Assembly: GCA_017860395.1 (NCBI GenBank)
Contig: JAGDMC010000083.1
Span: forward strand, 1-6,596
Length of the DNA stretch: 6,596 nucleotides
Source: Bacteroidota bacterium
Lineage (GTDB): Bacteria; Bacteroidota; Bacteroidia; Bacteroidales; UBA932
Direction of reading: 5' to 3'
Part shown: positions 1 through 6,596 of the stretch, in pieces
Position numbering within the stretch: position 1 is the stretch's first letter
Layout of the letters: the number at the start of each line of letters is the position of its first letter
Notes under the pieces: model-generated
Databases searched by the model: none
What the model saw: the letters and a program-made list of their open reading frames with translations, nothing else
Told to the model about the DNA's origin: nothing
Made by a program: the position numbers and the translations under genes

Positions 1-480
1 GTAAGAGAAAATCTGTCTGTTAAGGAAATTGTAGATTTTCTGGCGCCCCATTTAGAAAAGAACCCGCAAAAAAAATGGTTATTCAATGTGAGCCCTGTAA
101 GGCACCTGAAAGACGGAGCACATGGAAACCAGCTGAGTAAGGCAAGGCTTCTTCTTGCCATTGAAGAGCTGGTGAATAATTTCCATAATGCAGTTTATTT
201 CCCTTCATACGAAATTGTGATGGACGAGTTGAGGGATTATCGGTTTTATGCCTCAGACATGATTCATATTTCTAAAGAGGGAACAGAATATGTATGGGAA
301 CGGTTTGCGGAATTCGTTTTTTCTCACGATACACTCGCTTTGCTTGAAGATTATAAACGGTTGGCACTTATGAGAGAGCACAGGCCAATGTTCCCGGAAA
401 GTGAAGAATTTGCTGCATTTGAGAAGAAAAAAAGGGAACTTGAAGGGTATATCGCAAAAAAAATGGGTAAAACGTTGTAA
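1..480 (+). CDS. GSCFA-domain protein, C-terminal part (5' end outside window)
   Basis: The frame is open from base 1 to the TAA at 478-480 and gives 159 residues. GSCFA proteins are usually a little over 300 residues, so about half is missing. Recognisable family features are NVSPVRHLKDG (visible residues 29-39) and a stretch from YFPSYEIVMDELRDY (66-80) into RFYASDMIH (81-89). The Asp86-x-x-His89 pair resembles the DxxH catalytic block of SGNH/GDSL-type hydrolases, to which I believe the GSCFA fold is related; that assignment is inference and the substrate is unknown. The C-terminus (about 115-159) is a charged, Lys/Glu-rich tail and probably helical. A GTG at base 88 (residue 30) could be mistaken for a start, but it lies inside the conserved NVSPVR motif and the frame continues upstream, so it is an internal valine codon. 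HU follows 202 bp downstream on the same strand but has its own promoter. Confidence 0.85.
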   Translation, partial: VRENLSVKEIVDFLAPHLEKNPQKKWLFNVSPVRHLKDGAHGNQLSKARLLLAIEELVNNFHNAVYFPSYEIVMDELRDYRFYASDMIHISKEGTEYVWERFAEFVFSHDTLALLEDYKRLALMREHRPMFPESEEFAAFEKKKRELEGYIAKKMGKTL

Positions 481-521
481 CTTATTGATAAATTATTTAA
501 CTTACGATTTATTATTAAAAA

Positions 522-572
522 AGGGTAAAAGTAACCCTAAACGAAAGACGCAGAGGGTTAAAAGTAACGTTA
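522..572. repeat. GGGT(T)AAAAGTAAC direct repeat with overlapping inverted repeats
   Basis: Two near-identical copies, GGGTAAAAGTAAC (523-535) and GGGTTAAAAGTAAC (555-568), start 32 bp apart, about three helical turns. The segment AGGGT (522-526) can pair with ACCCT (534-538) around a 7-base loop. AACCCT (533-538) can instead pair with AGGGTT (554-559), so the two hairpins exclude each other. The second copy ends in the palindrome TAACGTTA (565-572). No U-tract follows either hairpin, so this is a poor intrinsic terminator for the upstream gene. The cluster lies about 40-90 bp upstream of the HU -33 element, where a regulator could bind. The sequence pattern is certain; any function is inference. 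Confidence 0.4.
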
Positions 573-613
573 GATTATTATTTATTATATACTGATAAAA
601 AATTGTTTTTTTG

Positions 614-644
614 TTTGAAATTTTGAATTTATAATTTATATTTG
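614..644 (+). promoter_or_regulatory. Bacteroidota-type promoter of the HU gene
   Basis: The -33 element TTTG (614-617) and the -7 element TATATTTG (637-644) match the Bacteroidota primary-sigma consensus TTTG/TAnnTTTG, with a 19-bp spacer inside the usual 19-21 bp. Transcription should start a few bases downstream, near 649-652, leaving a short leader of about 30 bases. The leader has no Shine-Dalgarno sequence before the HU ATG, only AT-rich sequence (CTTAATATT), which is typical of highly expressed genes in this phylum. A second TTTG at 622-625 is only 11 bp from the -7 element and does not fit. Confidence 0.8.
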
Positions 645-682
645 CACAAAGACAAGTAATTCAACATCCTAAACTTAATATT

Positions 683-955
683 ATGAATAAGGCAGAATTG
701 ATTTCAGCTATCGCGGCTAAGGCCGATCTTACAAAAGTTGACGCTAAAAAAGCTCTCGATGCATTTATCGGTGTATCAGGAGACGCAATGAAAAAAGGCG
801 AGAGACTTACTCTCGTTGGTTTTGGTACATTTTCAGTTAATGCAAGAAATGCACGTAACGGAAGAAACCCTCGCACAGGTGCTAAAATAAAAATTGCAGC
901 CAAAAAAGTTGTAAGATTTAAAGCCGGAGCAGAACTTAACAAAAAAGTTAAGTAA
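683..955 (+). CDS. hup: HU-family DNA-binding nucleoid protein
   Basis: This is a small basic histone-like protein that binds DNA as a dimer, bends it and compacts the nucleoid. At 90 residues it has the usual HU length. The N-terminal helical dimerisation part (1-40) begins MNKAELISAIAAKADLTKVD. The signature GFGTFSVNARNARNGRNPRTG lies at about 46-66, with Pro63 in the RNP tip of the beta-arm, the residue that inserts between base pairs in HU/IHF proteins. The end is lysine-rich (KAGAELNKKVK). The ATG at 683 is chosen because homologs begin MNK and the promoter ends just upstream. The gene stands alone between its promoter and the hairpin at 977. I cannot separate HU from IHF-like paralogs by sequence alone, but RNPRTG and the length favour HU. 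Confidence 0.96.
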   Translation: MNKAELISAIAAKADLTKVDAKKALDAFIGVSGDAMKKGERLTLVGFGTFSVNARNARNGRNPRTGAKIKIAAKKVVRFKAGAELNKKVK

Positions 956-976
956 CTAAACGATAAATTATTAATT

Positions 977-1006
977 AAAGCGGTCCTTTTTGGGGCCGCT
1001 TTTTTT
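977..1006 (+). terminator. Intrinsic terminator after HU, possibly shared by the convergent operon
   Basis: The stem pairs 977-986 (AAAGCGGTCC) with 993-1002 (GGGGCCGCTT): ten pairs including one T-G wobble, around a six-base loop (987-992). An unbroken T-run covers 1000-1006. It begins about 20 bases after the HU stop codon. On the minus strand the same hairpin sits just beyond the thiamine diphosphokinase stop codon (1005-1007) and is followed by TTTAATTAATAATTT. That is a weaker U-tract, so it may end both transcripts, with better efficiency on the plus strand. Confidence 0.87.
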
Positions 1007-1637
1007 ATTTTACTGAATTATAACCTATAAAAACAATCACACGGCCCGATTTGAACCTGAGGGTGAAGTGGTCTTTTACGGACACATTGAGCGTAGCCTT
1101 CCACCATGAATCAAAAACTACTTCATCAAGCGGATACTGAAGCCCTGTCGAATGAATGGAAATCCCGTTGTCAAGAGAAAAAACGGATACGCTGCTACCT
1201 TTAGTAGCGTGGAATGTATGAGTGCCCGATATCGGGATAAACTTCCCGTTGTTTGTGAACATCTCAACTTCTACAGCAGAACTTCTCCTGTACTCAGATA
1301 AAAGGGAAATATTTCCCAAAGTATGATCTTCCCTGAATCCGGTGGCTCCAAGAATGAATATCCGGGAGGGCTGGAATGTTAGCGAATAATTGAATGCCTT
1401 TGTCAAGTCGTTTGTCTCCTGGCAGGTAACCTTAATTATTCTTTCGGAATAGGAATCCTGAATATTGCTGTCAAGACTGTCCATGTCTCCTATTATTGCC
1501 GAAGGAACAATTCCGGCAGATATAAGCCTTTCCGCGGCTCCGTCGCAGCAGACAATTCTCCTTCCGCTGTTGAGTATTTCCAGTGGAACCGGATGCGATG
1601 GGAAATCGCCGTTTGCCAGAATAACAATTTCATCCAT
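1005..1637 (-). CDS. thiN: Thiamine diphosphokinase (thiamine pyrophosphokinase)
   Basis: The enzyme transfers a diphosphate from ATP to thiamine to give thiamine diphosphate, the active cofactor, in the cytoplasm. At 210 residues it has the family's usual length. Motifs in order are NGD (9-11), CDGA (31-34), IGDMDS (49-54), the acidic ETND (74-77) and GATGFREDHTLGN (97-109), which together form the nucleotide- and metal-binding site. The C-terminal half is the beta-rich thiamine-binding domain, with GLQYPL (165-170) and a late TLNVSV (182-187) where many homologs carry an SNE-type motif. It is the last gene of the minus-strand operon. Its ATG lies two bases after the fmt stop (TGATAATG) and has no clear Shine-Dalgarno sequence, so translation probably depends on ribosomes finishing fmt. 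Its stop codon lies in the T-run of the shared terminator. Direct use of salvaged thiamine is the likely role, but the rest of the pathway is not in the window. Confidence 0.92.
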   Translation of the reverse strand: MDEIVILANGDFPSHPVPLEILNSGRRIVCCDGAAERLISAGIVPSAIIGDMDSLDSNIQDSYSERIIKVTCQETNDLTKAFNYSLTFQPSRIFILGATGFREDHTLGNISLLSEYRRSSAVEVEMFTNNGKFIPISGTHTFHATKGSSVSVFSLDNGISIHSTGLQYPLDEVVFDSWWKATLNVSVKDHFTLRFKSGRVIVFIGYNSVK

Positions 1638-1639
1638 TA

Positions 1640-2599
1640 TCAGATGAATTTAAAGCTTTCAGGGTTGCGAAAACCGGACAGAAACTCTCTTGTTGTAACC
1701 CGTTTTTTTCCGGGGAGCTGAACCTCAAGAATTTCTACACTTCCTCCTTTACATGCTACATGGAAAGAATTTTTAGTGATTCCGGTAATTTTGCCGTATT
1801 CGACGTTGCTGTCAAACAACACGTATCGGGTTGAAAATATCTTCAGAGCAAACTCTTTTTCTCCGTTTGTAAGGATTGAATGCGCTGCGGGGTATGGGCT
1901 TAGCCCTCTCACAAGATTGTGTATTTCCCGGGGATTATTATTCCAGTCAATTCTACCAGTCTCTTTTGTTAGTTTTGGAGCAGTATGAATAATCGAATTT
2001 TCTTTTTCCGACTGAGCCACAGCATCTATCTTACCTTTGAGCAGGGCAGATGCCGTTTTAACCACAAGCTCGCCTCCCATGTTCATCAACCGGTCGTGTA
2101 GTGCTTCGGCATTGTCTTCTTCGGATATTTCACACTCTTCCCGGAAAAGAATTGCCCCGGTGTCAATTTTCTCGTCGATAAGAAAAGTTGTAACACCGGT
2201 TTTTGTTTCTCCGTTTATCAATGCCCAGTTAATAGGCGCAGCACCCCTGTAGTCGGGCAAAAGGGAGGCGTGGAGATTGAAAGTCCCGAGAGTCGGCATG
2301 GACCATACTTCTTTTGGCAACATGCGAAATGCGACAACTATAAAGAGGTTTGCCTTAAAAGCATTAAGGCTTCCCAAAAACTGAGGGTCTTTTAGCGAAA
2401 CTGGCTGAAGGACCGGAATTGCGCAACTGTCTGCATATATTTTAACGTCGCTTGGAGTTGGCACAAGCCCGCGTCCGCTTGGCTTGTCGGGAACAGTAAC
2501 AACGGCGGCGATATCAAAGCCTTCTTCGATAAGTCTTCTTAGCGGGGCAACTGCAAATTGCGGAGTGCCCATAAATACTATTCTCCCTCTTCTGTTCAT
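1640..2599 (-). CDS. fmt: Methionyl-tRNA formyltransferase
   Basis: Fmt formylates the amino group of Met-tRNA(fMet) with 10-formyltetrahydrofolate, which commits it to translation initiation. The 319 residues match the family. The N-terminal formyltransferase domain (about 5-190) opens with IVFMGTPQFA (7-16). The active site is visible as Asn108 and His110 in FNLHASLLPDYRGAAP (107-122), with Asp146 in the IDTG motif (145-148); these match the Asn-His-Asp triad known from the E. coli enzyme. The C-terminal tRNA-binding domain runs from about 210 to the end and includes KLTKETGRIDW (214-224). FRMLP (91-95) replaces the YGLILP-like sequence of proteobacterial enzymes, as I expect in Bacteroidota. 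The start codon overlaps the permease stop as ATGA, with GGAG five bases upstream. No deformylase gene is visible beside it. Confidence 0.97.
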   Translation of the reverse strand: MNRRGRIVFMGTPQFAVAPLRRLIEEGFDIAAVVTVPDKPSGRGLVPTPSDVKIYADSCAIPVLQPVSLKDPQFLGSLNAFKANLFIVVAFRMLPKEVWSMPTLGTFNLHASLLPDYRGAAPINWALINGETKTGVTTFLIDEKIDTGAILFREECEISEEDNAEALHDRLMNMGGELVVKTASALLKGKIDAVAQSEKENSIIHTAPKLTKETGRIDWNNNPREIHNLVRGLSPYPAAHSILTNGEKEFALKIFSTRYVLFDSNVEYGKITGITKNSFHVACKGGSVEILEVQLPGKKRVTTREFLSGFRNPESFKFI

Positions 2600-4041
2600 A
2601 TCGTCTCCCTGTTCCTTTTTCTTAAATCTGTAATTTTCTTAAGTATGGCAAGATATTTATCCGGGTTAAACAGATTTGAGTCTCTTGTAGATTTCCATGT
2701 AAGAAATATGCCAATCGGAAGCAAAACAAGCGAAGATACAAACGTTCCCATTGCAGGGGTTATAGATCCGTCCGTTGCAAGTTTTTTTCCTGAAATGTCA
2801 ATTACCCAGTAAAAAACAAAGAATAAAATCGAAATAACCGATGGCGTTCCCAGCCCTCCCTTTCGGATAATAGCTCCCAATGGGGCACCTATAAAAAAGA
2901 AGATTAAGCACGCCAGAGATACAGTAAATTTTCGGTACCAGGCTATACTGGCCTGTCGTAAAGGCAGCGAATACTGCTGCTCTTCAATTTCATAATTGTC
3001 CAGCAGCGTAAGTGCGCTCTCCATTTGAGCGAGAGCCTGTTCGTATGCTATTTTTTTCTCTCCTGCCGATCGCCACTTTCCAATCTGATTCAAATCAACG
3101 GACTTCGAGAATTTTTTGGAAATAGTAGTGTCAAACTCTTTTGCATAAGTCAGGCCTCCTCCCATAACAAGATTTCTAACCTGATATACCTTTACTTTGG
3201 CATAGGTTGTATCAAGAGAGTCTCTCATAGTGGAGAGCTCACTCAGTTTAAGTGCATTTACTTCCCCGCTGAATCTGCCGGATTCCGACCGCTGGAATGC
3301 ATAATTTGCGAGGGAGATTATTACTTCCTGTTTTTTAAATCCGATTTTCTGAATTGTGTACAGTGTATCTTCAACTGACTCACGGGGAGTTTCCTCATAT
3401 GTGTTCCCGTCATATAGTGTAAAAAGCAGGTTCTGTTTGTCCGGAGTAAGTTTCATTGACCCCGAATCTGCAATTGTGAGGCTTAAGTTGCCAAGGTTTT
3501 TGGAGTGGTCGTAAACCATCATCTTGTACAGCATATCGGTTTTTTCGTCCCGGCTGTCTATGCGGATGGTATAATTCTCTATTCCGTCGTAGAATATTCC
3601 CGTTGGTATGCTTATTTCCTCTTTTGTTTTGTTTATATCATCCCGGAGTGTATATATATTGTCATACGCAAGCGGAATAAGGTTATTGGAAGCAAAGAAT
3701 GCCCCAACTGAAATAAAGAAGGAGAGCACGATAAGCGGAGTTAAAACCCTCGGAAGCGATATTCCGGCAGCCTTCATGGCAAGCAGCTCGTTATTTTCCC
3801 CGAAACCGCCCAGAGTCATTATTGAAGCAAGCAGGGTAGCAAGCGGAAGGGCAAGAGGGATTAAAGTTGCTGCCCCCCAGCCTAAAAATTCAGCAATAAC
3901 TCCGAGACTAAGGCCTTTCCCAACAAGTTCGTCTATGTAGAGCCACAAAAAGTGCATCATCAGGACGAAAGTCACAATGAGAAAGGTCAGAATAAACGGA
4001 CCCAGAAAAGCCTGGATAATAAACCTGTCTAATTTTTTCAA
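2596..4041 (-). CDS. LptF/LptG-family lipopolysaccharide export permease (long form)
   Basis: LptF and LptG form the inner-membrane core of the LptB2FG transporter, which pulls lipopolysaccharide from the membrane and passes it to LptC/LptA. With the start chosen here the protein has 481 residues and begins MKKLDRFIIQAF. Hydrophobic segments lie near 12-36, 46-76 and 98-118, then near 371-393, 400-417 and 431-449: the usual three-plus-three layout around a large periplasmic part. GENNELLAMKAAGIS (81-95) matches the loop helix that contacts the LptB ATPase. The periplasmic part (about 119-370) is some 100 residues longer than in E. coli LptF; the extra stretch is roughly 245-355, polar and Lys/Glu-rich. 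I use TTG at 4041 because AGGAG lies four bases upstream and family members begin this way. The longest frame starts at another TTG (4068) and would add nine residues overlapping alaS. Sequence alone does not tell LptF from LptG, so I give no symbol. Confidence 0.9.
   Translation of the reverse strand: MKKLDRFIIQAFLGPFILTFLIVTFVLMMHFLWLYIDELVGKGLSLGVIAEFLGWGAATLIPLALPLATLLASIMTLGGFGENNELLAMKAAGISLPRVLTPLIVLSFFISVGAFFASNNLIPLAYDNIYTLRDDINKTKEEISIPTGIFYDGIENYTIRIDSRDEKTDMLYKMMVYDHSKNLGNLSLTIADSGSMKLTPDKQNLLFTLYDGNTYEETPRESVEDTLYTIQKIGFKKQEVIISLANYAFQRSESGRFSGEVNALKLSELSTMRDSLDTTYAKVKVYQVRNLVMGGGLTYAKEFDTTISKKFSKSVDLNQIGKWRSAGEKKIAYEQALAQMESALTLLDNYEIEEQQYSLPLRQASIAWYRKFTVSLACLIFFFIGAPLGAIIRKGGLGTPSVISILFFVFYWVIDISGKKLATDGSITPAMGTFVSSLVLLPIGIFLTWKSTRDSNLFNPDKYLAILKKITDLRKRNRETI
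2605..2610 (-). promoter_or_regulatory. Ribosome binding site of fmt inside the permease 3' end
   Basis: On the minus strand AGGGAG (2610 to 2605) is followed by five bases and the fmt ATG (2599-2597). It contains the GGAG core and lies within the last codons of the upstream permease, whose TGA overlaps the fmt ATG. Both a site of its own and ATGA-type coupling could drive fmt translation. Confidence 0.55.
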
Positions 4042-4045
4042 AGTA

Positions 4046-4050
4046 CTCCT
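4046..4050 (-). promoter_or_regulatory. Shine-Dalgarno sequence deciding the permease start
   Basis: On the minus strand AGGAG (4050 to 4046) overlaps the alaS stop codon TAG (4051-4049) and is followed by TACT and then TTG (4041-4039). The four-base spacer is short but workable. No comparable site precedes the more distal TTG at 4068, which supports the shorter protein. A clear Shine-Dalgarno sequence is notable in a phylum where such sites are often weak or absent. Confidence 0.6.
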
Positions 4051-6596
4051 ATTTTGTGGCAAGTTCAATTAACTTGGCAATTGCTGCAGAAATCCCGTCA
4101 GCGTTTTTTCCTCCGGCTGTAGCAAAAAAGCTCTGTCCGCCTCCGCCGCCTTCAATAAGTTTCGCAGCTTCCCTGATGTCTTTTCCTGCATTGCGTCCAT
4201 GAGCAACAAGATCATCCGAATACATCAGCGCAAGGTTTGCTTTTTTATCAAACTCATACCCTGCAATAAATATTGTATTCTCTTCGGTTTTAAATGCAAA
4301 AGCAAGATTCTTTATTATTTCCGGATGAAATTCTCCCTTAAGGGTTATCACATTTACACCGTTAATATACTGCTTATCTTCGGTTAGTTTGTTTTTAAGT
4401 TCAGCAGAACGTTCTTTCATGAACTCTTCCACCTGCCGGCGATAATTCTCGTTCTCCTCAACCAGCTTTGAAATACTGCCTGCGAGATTAGGAGAGTTGT
4501 TGAACATTGCCCTCACAGACAGGAGCATATCCTCATTGCCCTGAATAAGTTTTTCTGCAGAATCTCCGGTAGTTGCTTCAATCCTTCTCACTCCGGCAGC
4601 AATTGCCGATTCGGACATAATTTTGAACAGACCTATGTTTCCGGTGGCCGATGTGTGTGTGCCTCCGCAAAGTTCTATTGAGTCACCGAATTTTATGACT
4701 CTCACTTTATCGCCATACTTTTCACCAAACAGAGCCATAGCTCCCATAGATTTTGCCTCTTCAACCGGAACATCCCTGAATTCATCTTTTCTTTTGTTTT
4801 CACGGATAAGTTCGTTTACTCTGTTTTCAACCTGTCTTATGACTTCCGGGCTCACTTTCTCGAAATGCGAAAAGTCGAACCGGAAATGACTATTGCTAAC
4901 AAGAGAGCCCTTTTGCTCAATATGGGTCCCGAGAATTTCCCGCAGAGCCCTGTGGAGCAAGTGGGTTGCAGTGTGATTGTTTGCAATTGACTGTCTTCTT
5001 CCGGCGTCAATTTTTGCAGTGAAGCTCTCATGGATGTTTTTTGGAAGTTTCTCTGAAATATGAATGTTAAGATTATTCTCCTTAACCGTATTTACGATAG
5101 AAATCCGTTCACCCGAGGCAGATTCAATAAAACCGGTATCCCCAACCTGTCCGCCGCTCTCTGCATAAAACGGGCTTTTGTCAAAAACCAGCTGAAAGAA
5201 CTCTTTGTTCTTGGTTTTTACCGACCGGTACCGTACAATCTGAACGTTCTCTTCTGCTTTTTCATAACCTACAAACTCAACTCCATTGTAAGGGCTAACC
5301 TCAATCCAGTCTCCTTCTTCGCTTGACGTTGCGTTCCGGCTCCTCTCTTTTTGCTTGCCCAGCTCTTTTTCAAAAGACTTTATGTCTATGCTGTACCCGT
5401 TCTCTCTTGCGATGAGTTCACTGAGGTCAGGTGGAAATCCGTAGGTATCGTAAAGAGTAAAAGTATCTTCTCCGGAAATCATTTTAGTATCCTTATACTT
5501 AACCATCAAGGCATCCATAAGCTTTATGCCCTTGTCAAGGGTCCTCAGAAACGCCTCTTCTTCCTCCTTAATCACTTTCTCAATAAGATTTTTCTGACTG
5601 ACAAGTTCAGGGAACGCTATCCCCATTTCCCCAACCAGTGTTGGAACAAGACGGCAAAGGAAAGGCTCTTCCACGCCCAGGAAAGTGTATGCATATCTCA
5701 CAGCGCGTCTCAGAATGCGGCGGATTACATAACCGGCTTTGACATTCGACGGCAACTGTCCGTCGGCAATCGAAAAGCTTATGGCTCTTATGTGGTCGGC
5801 AATAACTCTCATCGCAATGCCTGTTTGCGGAGATTCGTCGTATTTCTTTCCGCAGAGTTTTGAAATTTGCGAGATAATATTGGTAAAGACATCGGTGTCA
5901 TAATTGCTCTGCTTGCCTTGCAAAGCCATGCAAAGTCTTTCGAGCCCCATTCCGGTGTCGACATGTTTCTGAGGCAGGGCGGCAAGCTCGCCGTTTGCTT
6001 TTCTGTTGTACTGGATAAAAACCAGATTCCATATCTCAATAACAAGATGGTGTCCTTTGTTTACCAGTTCGCTTCCGGGAACTTTTGCCCTCTCTTCACT
6101 GCTCCGAATGTCTATATGTATCTCACTGCAAGGGCCGCAGGGGCCTGTATCCCCCATTTCCCAGAAGTTGTCTTTTTTATTGCCGGGTAAAATTCTTTCG
6201 GCAGGCAGATATTTAAGCCATCTGTTGCGCGCCTCATCGTCCGGACCTATCCCATCCTCTTTGCTGCCCTCATAAACGGTAGCATAAAGTCTGTCCTTGT
6301 CAAGCTTGTAAACTTCGGTTAGAATTTCCCACGCCCAATCTATGGCCTCATTTTTGAAGTAGTCTCCGAAACTCCAGTTGCCAAGCATCTCAAACATCGT
6401 ATGGTGATAGCTGTCGTGGCCAACCTCTTCGAGGTCGTTATGTTTGCCGCTGACGCGGAGACATTTTTGAGTATCGGCAACCCTGGTATATTTAGCCGGA
6501 GAATTGCCAAGGAACCAGTCTTTAAACTGATTCATCCCGGCATTTGTAAACATTAGTGTAGGGTCGTCCTTTACAACCATCGGGGCAGATGGAACA
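4049..6596 (-). CDS. alaS: Alanyl-tRNA synthetase (5' end outside window)
   Basis: AlaRS attaches alanine to tRNA(Ala) and clears mischarged serine or glycine. The frame is open to the window edge and shows 848 residues; comparison with E. coli AlaRS suggests only about 24 N-terminal residues are missing. Numbering from the first visible Val: TNAGMNQF (17-24), GNWSFGDYF (72-80), [10 protein letters not shown] (147-156) and class II motif 3 [10 protein letters not shown] (212-221) make the aminoacylation domain. Asn284 (in LPSN) and Asp383 (in LYDTYGFP) align with E. coli Asn303 and Asp400, which read the G3:U70 pair. The editing domain has HTATH (541-545) and CGGTH (643-647), so all four zinc ligands are present. 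A coiled-coil-like stretch (about 705-745) leads to the C-Ala domain with [14 protein letters not shown] (816-829). The ATG at 6580 is internal (in VPSAPMVV), not the start. This is the most upstream gene of the operon visible; its promoter is outside the window. Confidence 0.97.
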   Translation of the reverse strand, partial: VPSAPMVVKDDPTLMFTNAGMNQFKDWFLGNSPAKYTRVADTQKCLRVSGKHNDLEEVGHDSYHHTMFEMLGNWSFGDYFKNEAIDWAWEILTEVYKLDKDRLYATVYEGSKEDGIGPDDEARNRWLKYLPAERILPGNKKDNFWEMGDTGPCGPCSEIHIDIRSSEERAKVPGSELVNKGHHLVIEIWNLVFIQYNRKANGELAALPQKHVDTGMGLERLCMALQGKQSNYDTDVFTNIISQISKLCGKKYDESPQTGIAMRVIADHIRAISFSIADGQLPSNVKAGYVIRRILRRAVRYAYTFLGVEEPFLCRLVPTLVGEMGIAFPELVSQKNLIEKVIKEEEEAFLRTLDKGIKLMDALMVKYKDTKMISGEDTFTLYDTYGFPPDLSELIARENGYSIDIKSFEKELGKQKERSRNATSSEEGDWIEVSPYNGVEFVGYEKAEENVQIVRYRSVKTKNKEFFQLVFDKSPFYAESGGQVGDTGFIESASGERISIVNTVKENNLNIHISEKLPKNIHESFTAKIDAGRRQSIANNHTATHLLHRALREILGTHIEQKGSLVSNSHFRFDFSHFEKVSPEVIRQVENRVNELIRENKRKDEFRDVPVEEAKSMGAMALFGEKYGDKVRVIKFGDSIELCGGTHTSATGNIGLFKIMSESAIAAGVRRIEATTGDSAEKLIQGNEDMLLSVRAMFNNSPNLAGSISKLVEENENYRRQVEEFMKERSAELKNKLTEDKQYINGVNVITLKGEFHPEIIKNLAFAFKTEENTIFIAGYEFDKKANLALMYSDDLVAHGRNAGKDIREAAKLIEGGGGGQSFFATAGGKNADGISAAIAKLIELATK

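Noticed and set aside
88..90. GTG as the start of a 130-residue protein
   Set aside because: The frame is open to base 1 and the GTG codes for Val in the conserved NVSPVR block, so the gene simply enters the window from upstream.
401..595. A 64-residue plus-strand frame overlapping the end of the GSCFA gene
   Set aside because: It shares its first 80 bases with a recognised gene in another frame, runs through AT-rich repeats and has no recognisable features; low-complexity Lys/Leu composition follows from the base composition.
661..942. Minus-strand frame of 93 residues opposite HU
   Set aside because: It is the antisense shadow of a strongly supported HU gene; its hydrophobic Ala/Leu-rich sequence is what reversed HU codons produce.
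971..978. TTAATTAA palindrome as an operator
   Set aside because: It is a simple AT-rich palindrome next to the terminator stem; nothing else supports a protein-binding role.
5720..5765. Possible loss of the G3:U70-reading Asn in AlaRS (Tyr-Ala-Tyr after RRAVR)
   Set aside because: Counting against the E. coli sequence places the key Asn in the LPSN motif, where it is conserved; the RRAVRYAY segment is not that position.
5351..5863. Plus-strand frame of 170 residues within alaS
   Set aside because: It is antisense to conserved alaS sequence, has no ribosome site or promoter and resembles no family.
6578..6580. ATG as the start of alaS
   Set aside because: The frame continues upstream as VPSAP, which belongs to the conserved AlaRS N-terminus; the true start is outside the window.

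Overview
The window looks like ordinary chromosomal housekeeping DNA from a member of the Bacteroidota, probably Bacteroidia. Four things point there: a GSCFA-family protein; an HU gene behind a Bacteroidota-type promoter (TTTG, 19 bp, TATATTTG) with no Shine-Dalgarno sequence; a long-form LptF/LptG-type permease; and an Fmt with the FRMLP motif variant. I place it by recognising protein families, not by a database search.

Layout. Bases 1-480 (+) hold the C-terminal half of a GSCFA-domain protein, cut by the window edge. Bases 481-682 are AT-rich and non-coding; they hold a small cluster of GGGT/ACCC repeats and the HU promoter. Bases 683-955 (+) encode a 90-residue HU-type nucleoid protein. 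A strong hairpin terminator at 977-1006 separates it from a convergent minus-strand operon that fills the rest of the window. Read in its own direction, that operon is alaS (alanyl-tRNA synthetase, 5' end missing), an LptF/LptG-family lipopolysaccharide-export permease, fmt (methionyl-tRNA formyltransferase) and thiamine diphosphokinase. The junctions are 7 bp, a 4-bp ATGA overlap and 2 bp, so one transcript with translational coupling is likely.

Function. The operon joins two tRNA-charging or initiation enzymes with an outer-membrane-biogenesis permease and a cofactor kinase. These are growth-linked functions with no obvious shared pathway. No mobile element, CRISPR array, RNA gene or defence system is visible, and I found no previously undescribed system. 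The most useful corrections and observations are a probable TTG start for the permease 27 bases inside the longest reading frame, with a Shine-Dalgarno sequence overlapping the alaS stop codon; the HU promoter; and the repeat cluster upstream of it.
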